Shown: positions 6,884 to 14,502 of the stretch, in pieces
Layout of the letters: every line of letters starts with the position of its first letter
How positions within the stretch are numbered: position 1 is the stretch's first letter
NCBI GenBank assembly: GCA_020061995.1
Contig: JAGUXE010000183.1
Span: 1-20,498, forward strand
Direction: 5' to 3'
Source of the DNA: Ignavibacteriales bacterium
GTDB lineage: Bacteria > Bacteroidota > Ignavibacteria > Ignavibacteriales > Ignavibacteriaceae
DNA length: 20,498 nucleotides
Translations under genes and position numbers: made by a program
Notes under the pieces: model-generated
The model's database searches: none
What the model was told of the DNA's origin: nothing
Seen by the model: the letters and a program-made list of their open reading frames with translations, nothing else

Positions 6884-8286
6884 TTTATCTCCTTTTTAAA
6901 ATGCGATAAAAATGATGTTTTAATATTAGCAACTTCCTTCCCTTTTTCATATACGCCAATCTCTAAAGGTATATTTAGTTTGTCGATTTTATCCTTATCG
7001 ATTGAGACCATAAATTTACCATCAAATACTTCATGTGGTTCGATAGAATAATTTTCACCCAAAATAGTAATTTTTGCATCGATGTTTTTAACTTTTAAAT
7101 TGATTGGGATTGTATCGAATGTTTTATTGACAATATTAATATTATATAAGTTGCTAATTTTATTTCCCGGTTGATCTTGGTAAAGCATTCCCGGAGTTCT
7201 AAGAATATTTACTGACACATTTTCTCTTGTGAATAATAGAATTGAAACAATTATAATCAATACCACTAATACTATCGAATAACTTAGAATTCTTGGAGTA
7301 ATTTTAAATCTTATCCTATTAATTATACCGTTAAGAGAATCATATCTTATTAATCCACGAGGTTTATTAATTTTATCCATCACATTATCACATGCATCAA
7401 TACAAGCTGTACAATTAACACATTCTAATTGGACACCATTGCGAATATCAATTCCGGTGGGACATACATCTACACAAAGATGGCAATCAATACAATCACC
7501 GGTATTTTTTTCTTCATTCTTTCTAAGCTTACCACGCGGTTCACCGCGTACATGATCATAAGCCACGACCAAAGAATTTTTATCAAGTAAAACTCCCTGT
7601 AGTCTTCCATACGGACAAACAATAGTACAAGCTTGCTCCCTAAACTTTGCAAATACGAAATAGAAAAGAAAAGCGAAAATTGTTATCGCAATTAACTCTG
7701 TTATATGTTCACCTGGAGGATCTGTGATAATTTTGAATAGTTCATCAATACCGATTACATAAGCCAGAAATAAATTTGAAATAATAAACGAAAGACTAAA
7801 AAACACAATATGTTTAGAGCCTTTTTTTATGAGTTTCTCATTATCCCATTCTTGTGCATCAAGTGCTTTTTGTTTAGTGAAATCGCCTTCGATTAAATAT
7901 TCAATTTTTCGAAAAACCATTTCCATAAAAACGGTTTGAGGACAAATCCATCCACAAAAAATTCGACCATAAATAGCTGTAAACAGAATGACAAATACAA
8001 TCATCGTAATAAAGAGTAATACAAAAATGTAGAAGTCTTGAGGACCGAATGTTACACCGAAAAGGATAAATTGTCTTTCGAGCAGGTTGAGTAGAATTAA
8101 CGGTTGTCCATGAACTTTTATAAATGGTGTGATAAAGAGAATTAGAAGTAGAATAATAGATACTATTTTTCTTGCATTATGATAACGACCGCTCGGCTTT
8201 TTGGGATAAACCCATACTCGCTTGCCTTGAGTGTTGATTGTAGAAATAGTATCTCGGTATGCCTCTTGAGGTTTTGTTTCATCCAT
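6880..8286 (-). CDS. ccoG: CcoG/FixG/RdxA-type iron-sulfur protein, cbb3 oxidase assembly
   Basis: 468 residues. Membrane helices (about 40-60, 85-107, 160-180, 195-213, 333-351) surround cysteine motifs CGWICP (C111, C115) and QACTIVCPYGR (C220, C224). A ferredoxin-type insert has two 4Fe-4S sites: C265-x2-C268-x2-C271-x3-C275 and C289-x2-C292-x2-C295-x3-C299. The C-terminal periplasmic part is Ig-like. CcoG is reported to reduce copper (Cu2+ to Cu+) for insertion into the oxidase, which fits the P-type copper ATPase in the same locus. The start ATG 8286 is preceded by no strong ribosome site. It is separated from ccoP by a hairpin (8311-8338), so its expression may be attenuated relative to the structural genes. 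Confidence 0.95.
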   Translation of the reverse strand: MDETKPQEAYRDTISTINTQGKRVWVYPKKPSGRYHNARKIVSIILLLILFITPFIKVHGQPLILLNLLERQFILFGVTFGPQDFYIFVLLFITMIVFVILFTAIYGRIFCGWICPQTVFMEMVFRKIEYLIEGDFTKQKALDAQEWDNEKLIKKGSKHIVFFSLSFIISNLFLAYVIGIDELFKIITDPPGEHITELIAITIFAFLFYFVFAKFREQACTIVCPYGRLQGVLLDKNSLVVAYDHVRGEPRGKLRKNEEKNTGDCIDCHLCVDVCPTGIDIRNGVQLECVNCTACIDACDNVMDKINKPRGLIRYDSLNGIINRIRFKITPRILSYSIVLVVLIIIVSILLFTRENVSVNILRTPGMLYQDQPGNKISNLYNINIVNKTFDTIPINLKVKNIDAKITILGENYSIEPHEVFDGKFMVSIDKDKIDKLNIPLEIGVYEKGKEVANIKTSFLSHFKKEIK

Positions 8287-8310
8287 AATTTTCGCTATTC
8301 ATAATTCTAT

Positions 8311-8338
8311 AATAAAAGGTCGGGAATTAACCCGACCT
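8311..8338 (-). terminator. Intrinsic terminator or attenuator between ccoP and ccoG
   Basis: A perfect 8-bp inverted repeat (AGGTCGGG at 8317-8324, CCCGACCT at 8331-8338) with a 6-base loop. Read on the minus strand it is followed by TTTTATT. It starts 11 bases after the ccoP stop. The GC-rich stem in an AT-rich context and the T-run make a standard Rho-independent structure, but it lies inside the locus, so partial read-through or mRNA 3'-end stabilisation is likely. Confidence 0.85.
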
Positions 8339-8349
8339 AATCAATGTAT

Positions 8350-9231
8350 TTATTGTGCAACAACTAAGGAATCAACTGCTGTAACCCACTTTTCACCTTG
8401 AGGCGGTTTTTGATTCGGAGGATTCGTCCCCTGAAGTGATAAGGTGTAACTTCCAACTTCTTGCATATTCTTAGGACTTAATTGTGCTTTCCAGCTTATC
8501 ATTCCTTTTTCCGGAACTCCATTCTTGATTATTAAAAAAATATTTTTAATATCTCCACCATGAATCCAATAATCATCTGTTAAGTTCGGACCAACCAATC
8601 CTTCACCATTGTTACCATGACATGCTGCGCAATATTTCACATAGATTTCTTTTCCGCTGAACATTGTACCGGGATCCATTGTTGCTTTTACATTATTCTC
8701 ATCAATAAACTCACCTCCAGCTAAAAATTGAGCTCTTTGCAATTCAGCAATTTCAATTTCTTCAGCATATTCGGCTTCCATTAGTTTACCCGTATCAAAA
8801 ACGTGAAATACAAGCATATAGATTATCGACCAGACTATTGTAACATAAAAAAGATACTTCCACCAAGGAGGTAAATTGTTATCGAGTTCTTTAATACCAT
8901 CATAATCATGATCAAGTAAAATCTCTTTTTCATTTTCAAGAGGTTTAGCATCTATCAGAAGATTCATAAATTTCGCCCAAAGAGAAACTTCACCGGGCAA
9001 TTTTTGAATTCCTGCATGATAAACCATAAATATAATTGTCAGTAAAATCATGAAAAGAAAAAGAATCAGAAACGCAGTGTCAGTATAAGCAACCATATCC
9101 ATCTCTTCCCCTTCGGCATATACCGAGGCGAAAGGGAAAAACAAAAGAATTATGAGAACTAATTTGGGATTGAATCCAAATAGTCTTAGCACCTTCTCAT
9201 TTTCTTTATTAATATTTTTATTGATCAACAT
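8350..9231 (-). CDS. ccoP: cbb3 cytochrome oxidase subunit III, CcoP (monoheme)
   Basis: 293 residues. An N-terminal hydrophobic segment (23-38) ends in VYA-E and looks like a cleavable signal peptide. A membrane helix follows (about 52-71), then a cytoplasmic linker, then the CcoP/FixP N-terminal signature DGIKELDNNLPPWWKYLF (111-128) leading into a second helix to about 146. The periplasmic part has one c-type heme site, C201-A-A-C204-H205, with M244 (EKGMISW) as the likely axial ligand. Proteobacterial CcoP normally carries two heme c groups; only one is present here and the length leaves no room for another. The role is electron transfer from soluble donors toward CcoO/CcoN. An AAAGGG ribosome site precedes ATG 9231, 12 bases after the ccoQ stop. 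Confidence 0.94.
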   Translation of the reverse strand: MLINKNINKENEKVLRLFGFNPKLVLIILLFFPFASVYAEGEEMDMVAYTDTAFLILFLFMILLTIIFMVYHAGIQKLPGEVSLWAKFMNLLIDAKPLENEKEILLDHDYDGIKELDNNLPPWWKYLFYVTIVWSIIYMLVFHVFDTGKLMEAEYAEEIEIAELQRAQFLAGGEFIDENNVKATMDPGTMFSGKEIYVKYCAACHGNNGEGLVGPNLTDDYWIHGGDIKNIFLIIKNGVPEKGMISWKAQLSPKNMQEVGSYTLSLQGTNPPNQKPPQGEKWVTAVDSLVVAQ

Positions 9232-9243
9232 TGTAAAAACCCT

Positions 9244-9426
9244 TTACTTTTGATTATTTTCATTAGTTGATGAATCTAATGGAAGATTTTCAAGTTCTTC
9301 GACTTCTTTTTTATCTAATCGAAGAGCGTAAATAATCCATAGCGTAAAAATTGTAACGAATATCGCTAATCCAATCATAGGATAAATTGATACTCCTTCA
9401 ATAGCTGATAAATTATTACTAAACAT
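9244..9426 (-). CDS. ccoQ: cbb3 oxidase small subunit CcoQ
   Basis: 60 residues: a short N-terminus, one membrane helix (about 14-36, YPMIGLAIFVTIFTLWIIYA), then a charged cytoplasmic tail beginning RLDKKEVEELENLPLD, the usual CcoQ layout. The family stabilises association of CcoP with the CcoNO core. It sits between ccoNO (11-base gap) and ccoP (12-base gap), its standard position. The sequence alone is weakly diagnostic; context makes the call. Confidence 0.87.
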   Translation of the reverse strand: MFSNNLSAIEGVSIYPMIGLAIFVTIFTLWIIYALRLDKKEVEELENLPLDSSTNENNQK

Positions 9427-9437
9427 TTTACTTATCC

Positions 9438-11558
9438 CTATTTCTTTTCTATGACTTTAATATCTGTGCCCAACCGTTGAAGATATGCAATCAGGGCAAT
9501 AATTTCTTTATCATTATCTACAACAATACCATTTGATTGAAGATCAAGAGCAATGGCTTCAGCTTGCTTCTGAACATCTTCTATTGCAGATACATCATAT
9601 CCTTCAGCATAAGGAACACCAAGTTTTTGAAGTGCCCGAATTTTTGCTCCGGTATTTGAGATATCCAAACTATTTTCAGCTAGCCATGGATATGGGGGCA
9701 TTAATGATCCCGGTGACATTAAGCGCGGATCCATCATATGATGATAATGCCATATGTTTGGATACTTTTTCCCGACTCTGTGCAAATCCGGACCGGTTCG
9801 TTTTGATCCCCATAAAAACGGATGATCGTACACATATTCACCTGCTTTTGAATATTCACCATATCTTTCAGTTTCACTTCTAAATGGTCTAACTAGCTGT
9901 GAATGGCATGAGACACATCCTTCACTAATATAAATGTCTCTTCCATGCAATTCCAGAGGCGAATAAGGTTTAACGGCTTCAATAGTCGGGATATTCGTTT
10001 TAACAAGAAACGTAGGTACAATTTCAATTATTCCACCAATTAGAATTGCAATTAAAGAAAGAATAGTGAACTGAATAGGTTTGCTTTCAATCCAGCGATG
10101 TCCTAATCCTCTTCTATATTTATCGGAAGTTGATTCTAAAGCAGGAGCTGATGCTTCTTCATTAGCTTCAAGTTTTCCTTGTTTTGCTGTTTTGTAAAGA
10201 TTATAAATCATCACACAAATACCGATTATAAATAAAAGTCCGCCAATTGATCGAATAATGTACATCGGGACGATTTGTAATACTGTTTCAAGGAAATTAG
10301 GATACTGTAATAATCCTTCAGGTGTAAATTGTTTCCACATTAAGGTTTGTGTTAATGCTGACCAATACATTGATGAGGCGTAGAAAACAATCCCTAAGAA
10401 ACCAATCCAAAAGTGAAAGTTAGCTAATTTCTTAGAGTAGAGTTGCGTCTTATATAATCTCGGAATTAACCAATAAAGAATACCAAATGTTAAAAATCCG
10501 TTCCAACCTAGTGCACCAATGTGAACGTGTGCAATAATCCAATCTGTAAAATGCATCAGAGCATTAACATTTTTTAATGAAAGCATAGGTCCTTCAAAAG
10601 TTGCCATACCATAAGCCGTTACCGCTACTACCATGAATTTCAAAACCGCATCTTCTCTAACTCGATCCCACGCTCCACGTAGAGTAAGTAATCCATTAAT
10701 CATACCACCCCATGATGGAGCTATTAACATTAATGAAAATACCGTACCCAATGATTGCGCCCAATCAGGTAAAGCACTATAAAGAAGATGATGTGGACCT
10801 GCCCAAATGTAAATGAAAATTAGTGCCCAAAAATGTATTATGGAAAGTCGATATGAATAAACAGGTCTGTTGGCAGCTTTTGGCATAAAGTAATACATCA
10901 ACCCTAAGTATGGTGTTGTTAAAAAGAAAGCAACTGCATTGTGACCATACCACCATTGAACAAGTGCATCTTGTACTCCGGCATAAGCAGAATAACTTTT
11001 AAATAATCCAACCGGAATAGCAATTGAATTTACAATGTGAAGAACTGCAACTGTAACTACTGTGGCAATATAGAACCAGATTGCCACATACATATGTTTT
11101 TCACGGCGCTTAATAATCGTACCAAACATATTGATCGCAAAAACAACCCAAATGAGAGTTATTAAAATGTCGATGGGCCATTCAAGTTCAGCATATTCTT
11201 TTGAAGATGTGAACCCCAACGGCAAAGTTATTGCCGCAAGAACTATTATTGCTTGCCATCCCCAGAAATGAATTTTACTGAGTAAATCGCTAAACATTCT
11301 TGCTTTACAGAGACGTTGTAAAGAATAATAAATACCCATAAAAATACCGTTTCCAACAAAAGCAAATATTACAGCATTTGTATGTAACGGGCGGATTCTT
11401 CCAAAGGTAGTATATGGAATACCAAAATTTAATGCGGGAAGATAAAGTTGAACTGCTATAAGCAAACCAACAATCATTCCGATTAAACCCCAGAAGACTG
11501 TAGCGACAGCAAAATCTTTTACAATTCTATTGTCGTAGCTAAATGTTTCCATTTGCAT
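9438..11558 (-). CDS. ccoNO: Fused cbb3 cytochrome oxidase subunits I and II (CcoN-CcoO)
   Basis: 706 residues: a CcoN domain (about 1-460) joined by an Ala/Glu/Ser-rich linker (462-480) to a CcoO domain (about 485-706). CcoN ligands are visible: H59 and H346 for heme b, H344 for heme b3, and H206, H256 and H257 for CuB. Y250 is positioned like the Tyr cross-linked to the CuB histidine, and the KEYAELEWPID segment (120-130) carries the calcium/heme-propionate glutamates. All are offset by one from Pseudomonas stutzeri CcoN as I recall it. CcoO has one transmembrane anchor (about 496-518), one heme c site C548-V-S-C551-H552, and M620 in SLMPPYPWL. It reduces O2 to water with high affinity. Start ATG 11558 has AGGAG eight bases upstream. 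Fused CcoNO is known in some Bacteroidota-group bacteria; I see no frameshift suggesting a recent accident. Confidence 0.95.
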   Translation of the reverse strand: MQMETFSYDNRIVKDFAVATVFWGLIGMIVGLLIAVQLYLPALNFGIPYTTFGRIRPLHTNAVIFAFVGNGIFMGIYYSLQRLCKARMFSDLLSKIHFWGWQAIIVLAAITLPLGFTSSKEYAELEWPIDILITLIWVVFAINMFGTIIKRREKHMYVAIWFYIATVVTVAVLHIVNSIAIPVGLFKSYSAYAGVQDALVQWWYGHNAVAFFLTTPYLGLMYYFMPKAANRPVYSYRLSIIHFWALIFIYIWAGPHHLLYSALPDWAQSLGTVFSLMLIAPSWGGMINGLLTLRGAWDRVREDAVLKFMVVAVTAYGMATFEGPMLSLKNVNALMHFTDWIIAHVHIGALGWNGFLTFGILYWLIPRLYKTQLYSKKLANFHFWIGFLGIVFYASSMYWSALTQTLMWKQFTPEGLLQYPNFLETVLQIVPMYIIRSIGGLLFIIGICVMIYNLYKTAKQGKLEANEEASAPALESTSDKYRRGLGHRWIESKPIQFTILSLIAILIGGIIEIVPTFLVKTNIPTIEAVKPYSPLELHGRDIYISEGCVSCHSQLVRPFRSETERYGEYSKAGEYVYDHPFLWGSKRTGPDLHRVGKKYPNIWHYHHMMDPRLMSPGSLMPPYPWLAENSLDISNTGAKIRALQKLGVPYAEGYDVSAIEDVQKQAEAIALDLQSNGIVVDNDKEIIALIAYLQRLGTDIKVIEKK

Positions 11559-11573
11559 TAATGTTTCTCCTAT

Positions 11574-11768
11574 CTATTTGGATGCGTTTTTGTTTGTTTC
11601 AATTTTTTCTTTATTAATATCTGTTTTTTCATTATCGTCAAAAAGTATTCTAACGGATGGTGTATATTTGTCGTCCATCTGTCCTGATTTAACTGCCCAT
11701 AAAAAAGCAATTAAAAATCCACCCGCAATCAGAATACTAAATAAAATCAATAAGATAATTACACTCAT
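11574..11768 (-). CDS. ccoS: cbb3 oxidase maturation protein CcoS
   Basis: 64 residues with one N-terminal membrane helix (MSVIILLILFSILIAGGFLIAFLWAVKSGQMDD). The FLWAVKSGQ-x-DD motif after the helix is the CcoS hallmark. The remainder is a short charged tail (DDNEKTDINKEKIETNKN). CcoS is required for cofactor (heme/copper) insertion into the cbb3 core. The ATG overlaps the ccoI stop by one base (TAATG), and 15 bases separate its stop from ccoNO. Confidence 0.93.
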   Translation of the reverse strand: MSVIILLILFSILIAGGFLIAFLWAVKSGQMDDKYTPSVRILFDDNEKTDINKEKIETNKNASK

Positions 11769-14197
11769 TATAAAAGTCCTCTTCGTTTTGCAATAAGTGT
11801 TGTTGAAACTGTCGTAAAAACAACAACTGTAATTGAACTTAAGGGCATCAATATTGCTGCGAATAAGGGAGATAAAAGCCCCTGGACTGCAGCCCCCAAA
11901 CCGACTAGATGATAGAGTACTGAAATTCCAAAACTATAGTAAATAATACTCAAACTACTTTTAGAAAATTGAACGAAATCACTAAATCTGTAAAATTCTG
12001 AAGCTTCAAGAATCGCATCACTTGCGGGAGTAAATGAAGTTATATCTTCCGCAATTGAGATCCCCACATTACTTTCAGCTAAAGCTCCGGCGTCATTTAG
12101 TCCATCACCCACCATTAAAACTCTTTTGCCACTTGCTTTTAATTTTCTAATAAACTCAAGCTTATCAAATGGTGATTGATTAAATAATAGATTTGCAGAA
12201 TGTGGAAATACTTTCATTAAATTCTCTTTTTCAGATGAGTTGTCACCCGATAAAAGATATAAATCAAATTTATTAATTAGGTTATTTATCATATCCACAA
12301 TTCCGGTACGATATACATTCTCAACTTTGAAATAACCTCTCACTTCATTATTTATCGATATGTAGACTCTTGAAGAATTATCTGCATTTGTATTTAAAAA
12401 TCCGTTCGATTTTTCTTTATGAATATTCAAACCATTTGTAATAAACTTTAAAGAACCAGCTTTTACTTCAACACTATTAACAAACCCCGAGATCCCTAAA
12501 GAAGTTTTTTCCTCAAAGTTTTCGATGCTTGTTTTGGGATTAACCTTAAAATGTTCAGCAATGTTTTTGCTTAATGGATGAGTTGAATTTTTCACGAGTC
12601 CCATAATCATTTCAATCTCAGTAGCATTTAAAGGATCTCCAACAAATTCAACTTCAGAACGTGAAGGGAACGTAATAGTACCTGTTTTATCGAATACGAT
12701 TGTGTTTAAGCGCGCTATCTTTTCAATTATACTGATATTCTTTACATAGAATTTATTTTTACTGAATATTCGTAAACTATTCCCCATTGTAAATGGAGTT
12801 GATAATGCTAAAGCACAAGGACAGGCAACAATCAAAACAGCAATGAATACTGTAGTTGCTTTGTCCATACTTGTCGGAAGCCAATACATAAAGGCTATTG
12901 ATGCAATCAGTAAAATCACTATGGTAAAATATTTACTTACATTATTTGCGAAGAGGGTTATCCCCCCTTCATTTCTCTTTTCAAAAGAAAAATTATTCCA
13001 TAATTGAGTCAAATAGCTTTGAGAAACCTCTTTTAAAACTTCTATTTCAATTTTGCTTCCGACTTGTCTGCCCCCCGCAAAAAGCATTTCCCCCGGAGTC
13101 TTCCCAACTTGTGCTGATTCACCTGTAACAAAGCTGTAATCAATATTTCCATTTCCATTAAAAAGAATGGAATCAGCCGGAATCAGTTCACCGTTTCTCA
13201 GAACAATTCGATCCCCTATTTTCAATTTTGATAGAGGAATAACTTTTTCTTCTTTTCCCTTTATAATTGTAACTGAAATTGGGAAATAGGATTTATAATT
13301 TCTTTCGAAGTTAAGTAGATCAAAAGTTTTCTGTTGAAATATTTTCCCAAGCAACAAAAAGAAAATTAGCCCTGCAAATGAATCCATATACCCTGGACCA
13401 TACCCCATTACAATTTCGAAAACACTTCTCCCAAATAATGCCAGAATACCAATTGCCAGAGGGACATCTATATTTATAAACTTTTGCTTGATTCCTTTAT
13501 AAGCCGATTCAAAATAATCCCAACTACAATAAAAAAACAGAGGCAGCGACAATATTAGAATAACGAATGCAAATGTTTGCTTCAAAATTTCACTCGATGC
13601 ATCAATTGAGAGATATTCTGGAAAACTCAAGAGCATTATATTACCAAATGAAAAACCGGCAATTCCTATTTTGTAATACAATTTTTTACTTTTATCAGTA
13701 AGGTTTTTCTTTTCCAGATCCTCTAAACTGATTAAAGGTTCGTAGCCTATTGAAGTTAGTAATTCAACAATTTTCCGCAATGATATTTCTTGTGTCGAAA
13801 ATGAAACAGACAATTTTTTTGATAAGAAATTAACTCGTGAATTTTGAATGGAGGGATTTAATCTTGAAAGGTTTTCCAAAAGCCAAATACATGAAGCACA
13901 ATGCATATCGGGGATAAAAAAAGTAGCAGTACTGATTCTTGCATCGGTAAAATCAAGGAGTTGTATTTTTACATCCTCATCGTCCAAATACTCATACTTG
14001 TTATTTGCGACGACTGATTTTTGTTGTATTCCGGGATGGTCGTCATAGGTATAATAAGAGCAGAGATTATTTTCGTTGAGGATCTCATAGACCATCTTAC
14101 ACCCTTCACAACAGAAATATTTTTCTTCCTTGTGAATTTTGTCATTCTCACAGTCTTCACCACAATGATAGCAAACTATCGCTTCGCTAATCTCCAA
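11768..14197 (-). CDS. ccoI: Copper-translocating P-type ATPase, CcoI/FixI type
   Basis: 809 residues. Domain order: a cysteine-rich N-terminal metal-binding region (C9, C12, C16, C29, C30, C33; the CxxC...FCCEGCK pattern typical of FixI); an HMA domain with MHCASC (C100, C103); an actuator domain with TGES (358-361); the CPC transport motif (459-461); the phosphorylation site DKTGT (D503); the nucleotide-domain HP (H540-P541); and the hinge GDGLND (697-702). The family moves copper needed for cbb3 assembly. The first codon is TTG at 14197, with GGTGAT upstream; no in-frame ATG precedes the essential cysteines, so TTG is preferred. It is the first gene of the cbb3 locus and translationally coupled to ccoS. 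Its promoter must lie in 14198-14502 or upstream, but I cannot identify it. Confidence 0.95.
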   Translation of the reverse strand: MEISEAIVCYHCGEDCENDKIHKEEKYFCCEGCKMVYEILNENNLCSYYTYDDHPGIQQKSVVANNKYEYLDDEDVKIQLLDFTDARISTATFFIPDMHCASCIWLLENLSRLNPSIQNSRVNFLSKKLSVSFSTQEISLRKIVELLTSIGYEPLISLEDLEKKNLTDKSKKLYYKIGIAGFSFGNIMLLSFPEYLSIDASSEILKQTFAFVILILSLPLFFYCSWDYFESAYKGIKQKFINIDVPLAIGILALFGRSVFEIVMGYGPGYMDSFAGLIFFLLLGKIFQQKTFDLLNFERNYKSYFPISVTIIKGKEEKVIPLSKLKIGDRIVLRNGELIPADSILFNGNGNIDYSFVTGESAQVGKTPGEMLFAGGRQVGSKIEIEVLKEVSQSYLTQLWNNFSFEKRNEGGITLFANNVSKYFTIVILLIASIAFMYWLPTSMDKATTVFIAVLIVACPCALALSTPFTMGNSLRIFSKNKFYVKNISIIEKIARLNTIVFDKTGTITFPSRSEVEFVGDPLNATEIEMIMGLVKNSTHPLSKNIAEHFKVNPKTSIENFEEKTSLGISGFVNSVEVKAGSLKFITNGLNIHKEKSNGFLNTNADNSSRVYISINNEVRGYFKVENVYRTGIVDMINNLINKFDLYLLSGDNSSEKENLMKVFPHSANLLFNQSPFDKLEFIRKLKASGKRVLMVGDGLNDAGALAESNVGISIAEDITSFTPASDAILEASEFYRFSDFVQFSKSSLSIIYYSFGISVLYHLVGLGAAVQGLLSPLFAAILMPLSSITVVVFTTVSTTLIAKRRGLL

Positions 14198-14502
14198 TTT
14201 TAAATATCACCCAATAGAAATTTACGAGTTAAATAAAGTAGTATTTTTTATTTGAAGCTCCTCTGTAGGAAAAAAGGGAAGAATTATGTTGAAATCCGTT
14301 AAAAAAGTCAGACAAATAAAATCGAATTTCATTCCCCCAGTAATTCTTCCCTTTTTCGCTTTGATTTCAGCACAATTCATGCCATCCGAAAGGTGAAATT
14401 ATTTTCTAAATTCAGTCAATTTTCGAATGATAATTATTGCTAAATAGAATGTAATTCACTATTGTTTCAAATTTCGGGAAGGTTTTCTAAAATGTGAGAA
14501 GT
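14198..14502. other. 305-base intergenic region with long inverted repeat, no convincing gene
   Basis: Lies between the barrel-protein gene and ccoI, so it must hold the end of one transcript and probably the cbb3 promoter. The main content is the inverted repeat at 14271-14356 (listed separately). Two short open frames cross it: 36 codons on plus (14286-14396, with GGGAAG before the ATG) and 52 codons on minus (14222-14380). Neither has recognisable protein features, and both are shaped by the repeat, so I do not call them genes. A stretch at 14426-14438 resembles the core of a Fur box. No FNR-type TTGAT-N4-ATCAA site is seen. Confidence 0.6.
14271..14356. repeat. 16-bp perfect inverted repeat with nested inner stem
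   Basis: Arms AAAAAGGGAAGAATTA (14271-14286) and TAATTCTTCCCTTTTT (14341-14356) are exact reverse complements separated by 54 bases. Inside, TGAAAT (14290-14295) pairs with ATTTCA (14326-14331), so the RNA from either strand can fold into a long two-part hairpin. On the minus strand the distal arm ends in a T-run, so it may terminate the upstream lipoprotein/barrel transcript. It could equally be a small dispersed (MITE-like) repeat or a structured leader; I see no clear target-site duplication. Confidence 0.7.

Noticed and set aside
14222..14380. 52-codon minus-strand open frame between the barrel gene and ccoI
   Set aside because: No good ribosome site, no known motif, and it spans the hairpin; not enough to call a gene.
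14286..14396. 36-codon plus-strand open frame with GGGAAG before ATG
   Set aside because: It lies wholly in the inverted-repeat region, has no recognisable features, and an antisense open frame of similar length exists; the reading is more likely a by-product of the repeat.
14198..14502. FNR/CRP-type operator expected for a microaerobic oxidase operon
   Set aside because: No TTGAT-N4-ATCAA or close variant was found on either strand of the gap.
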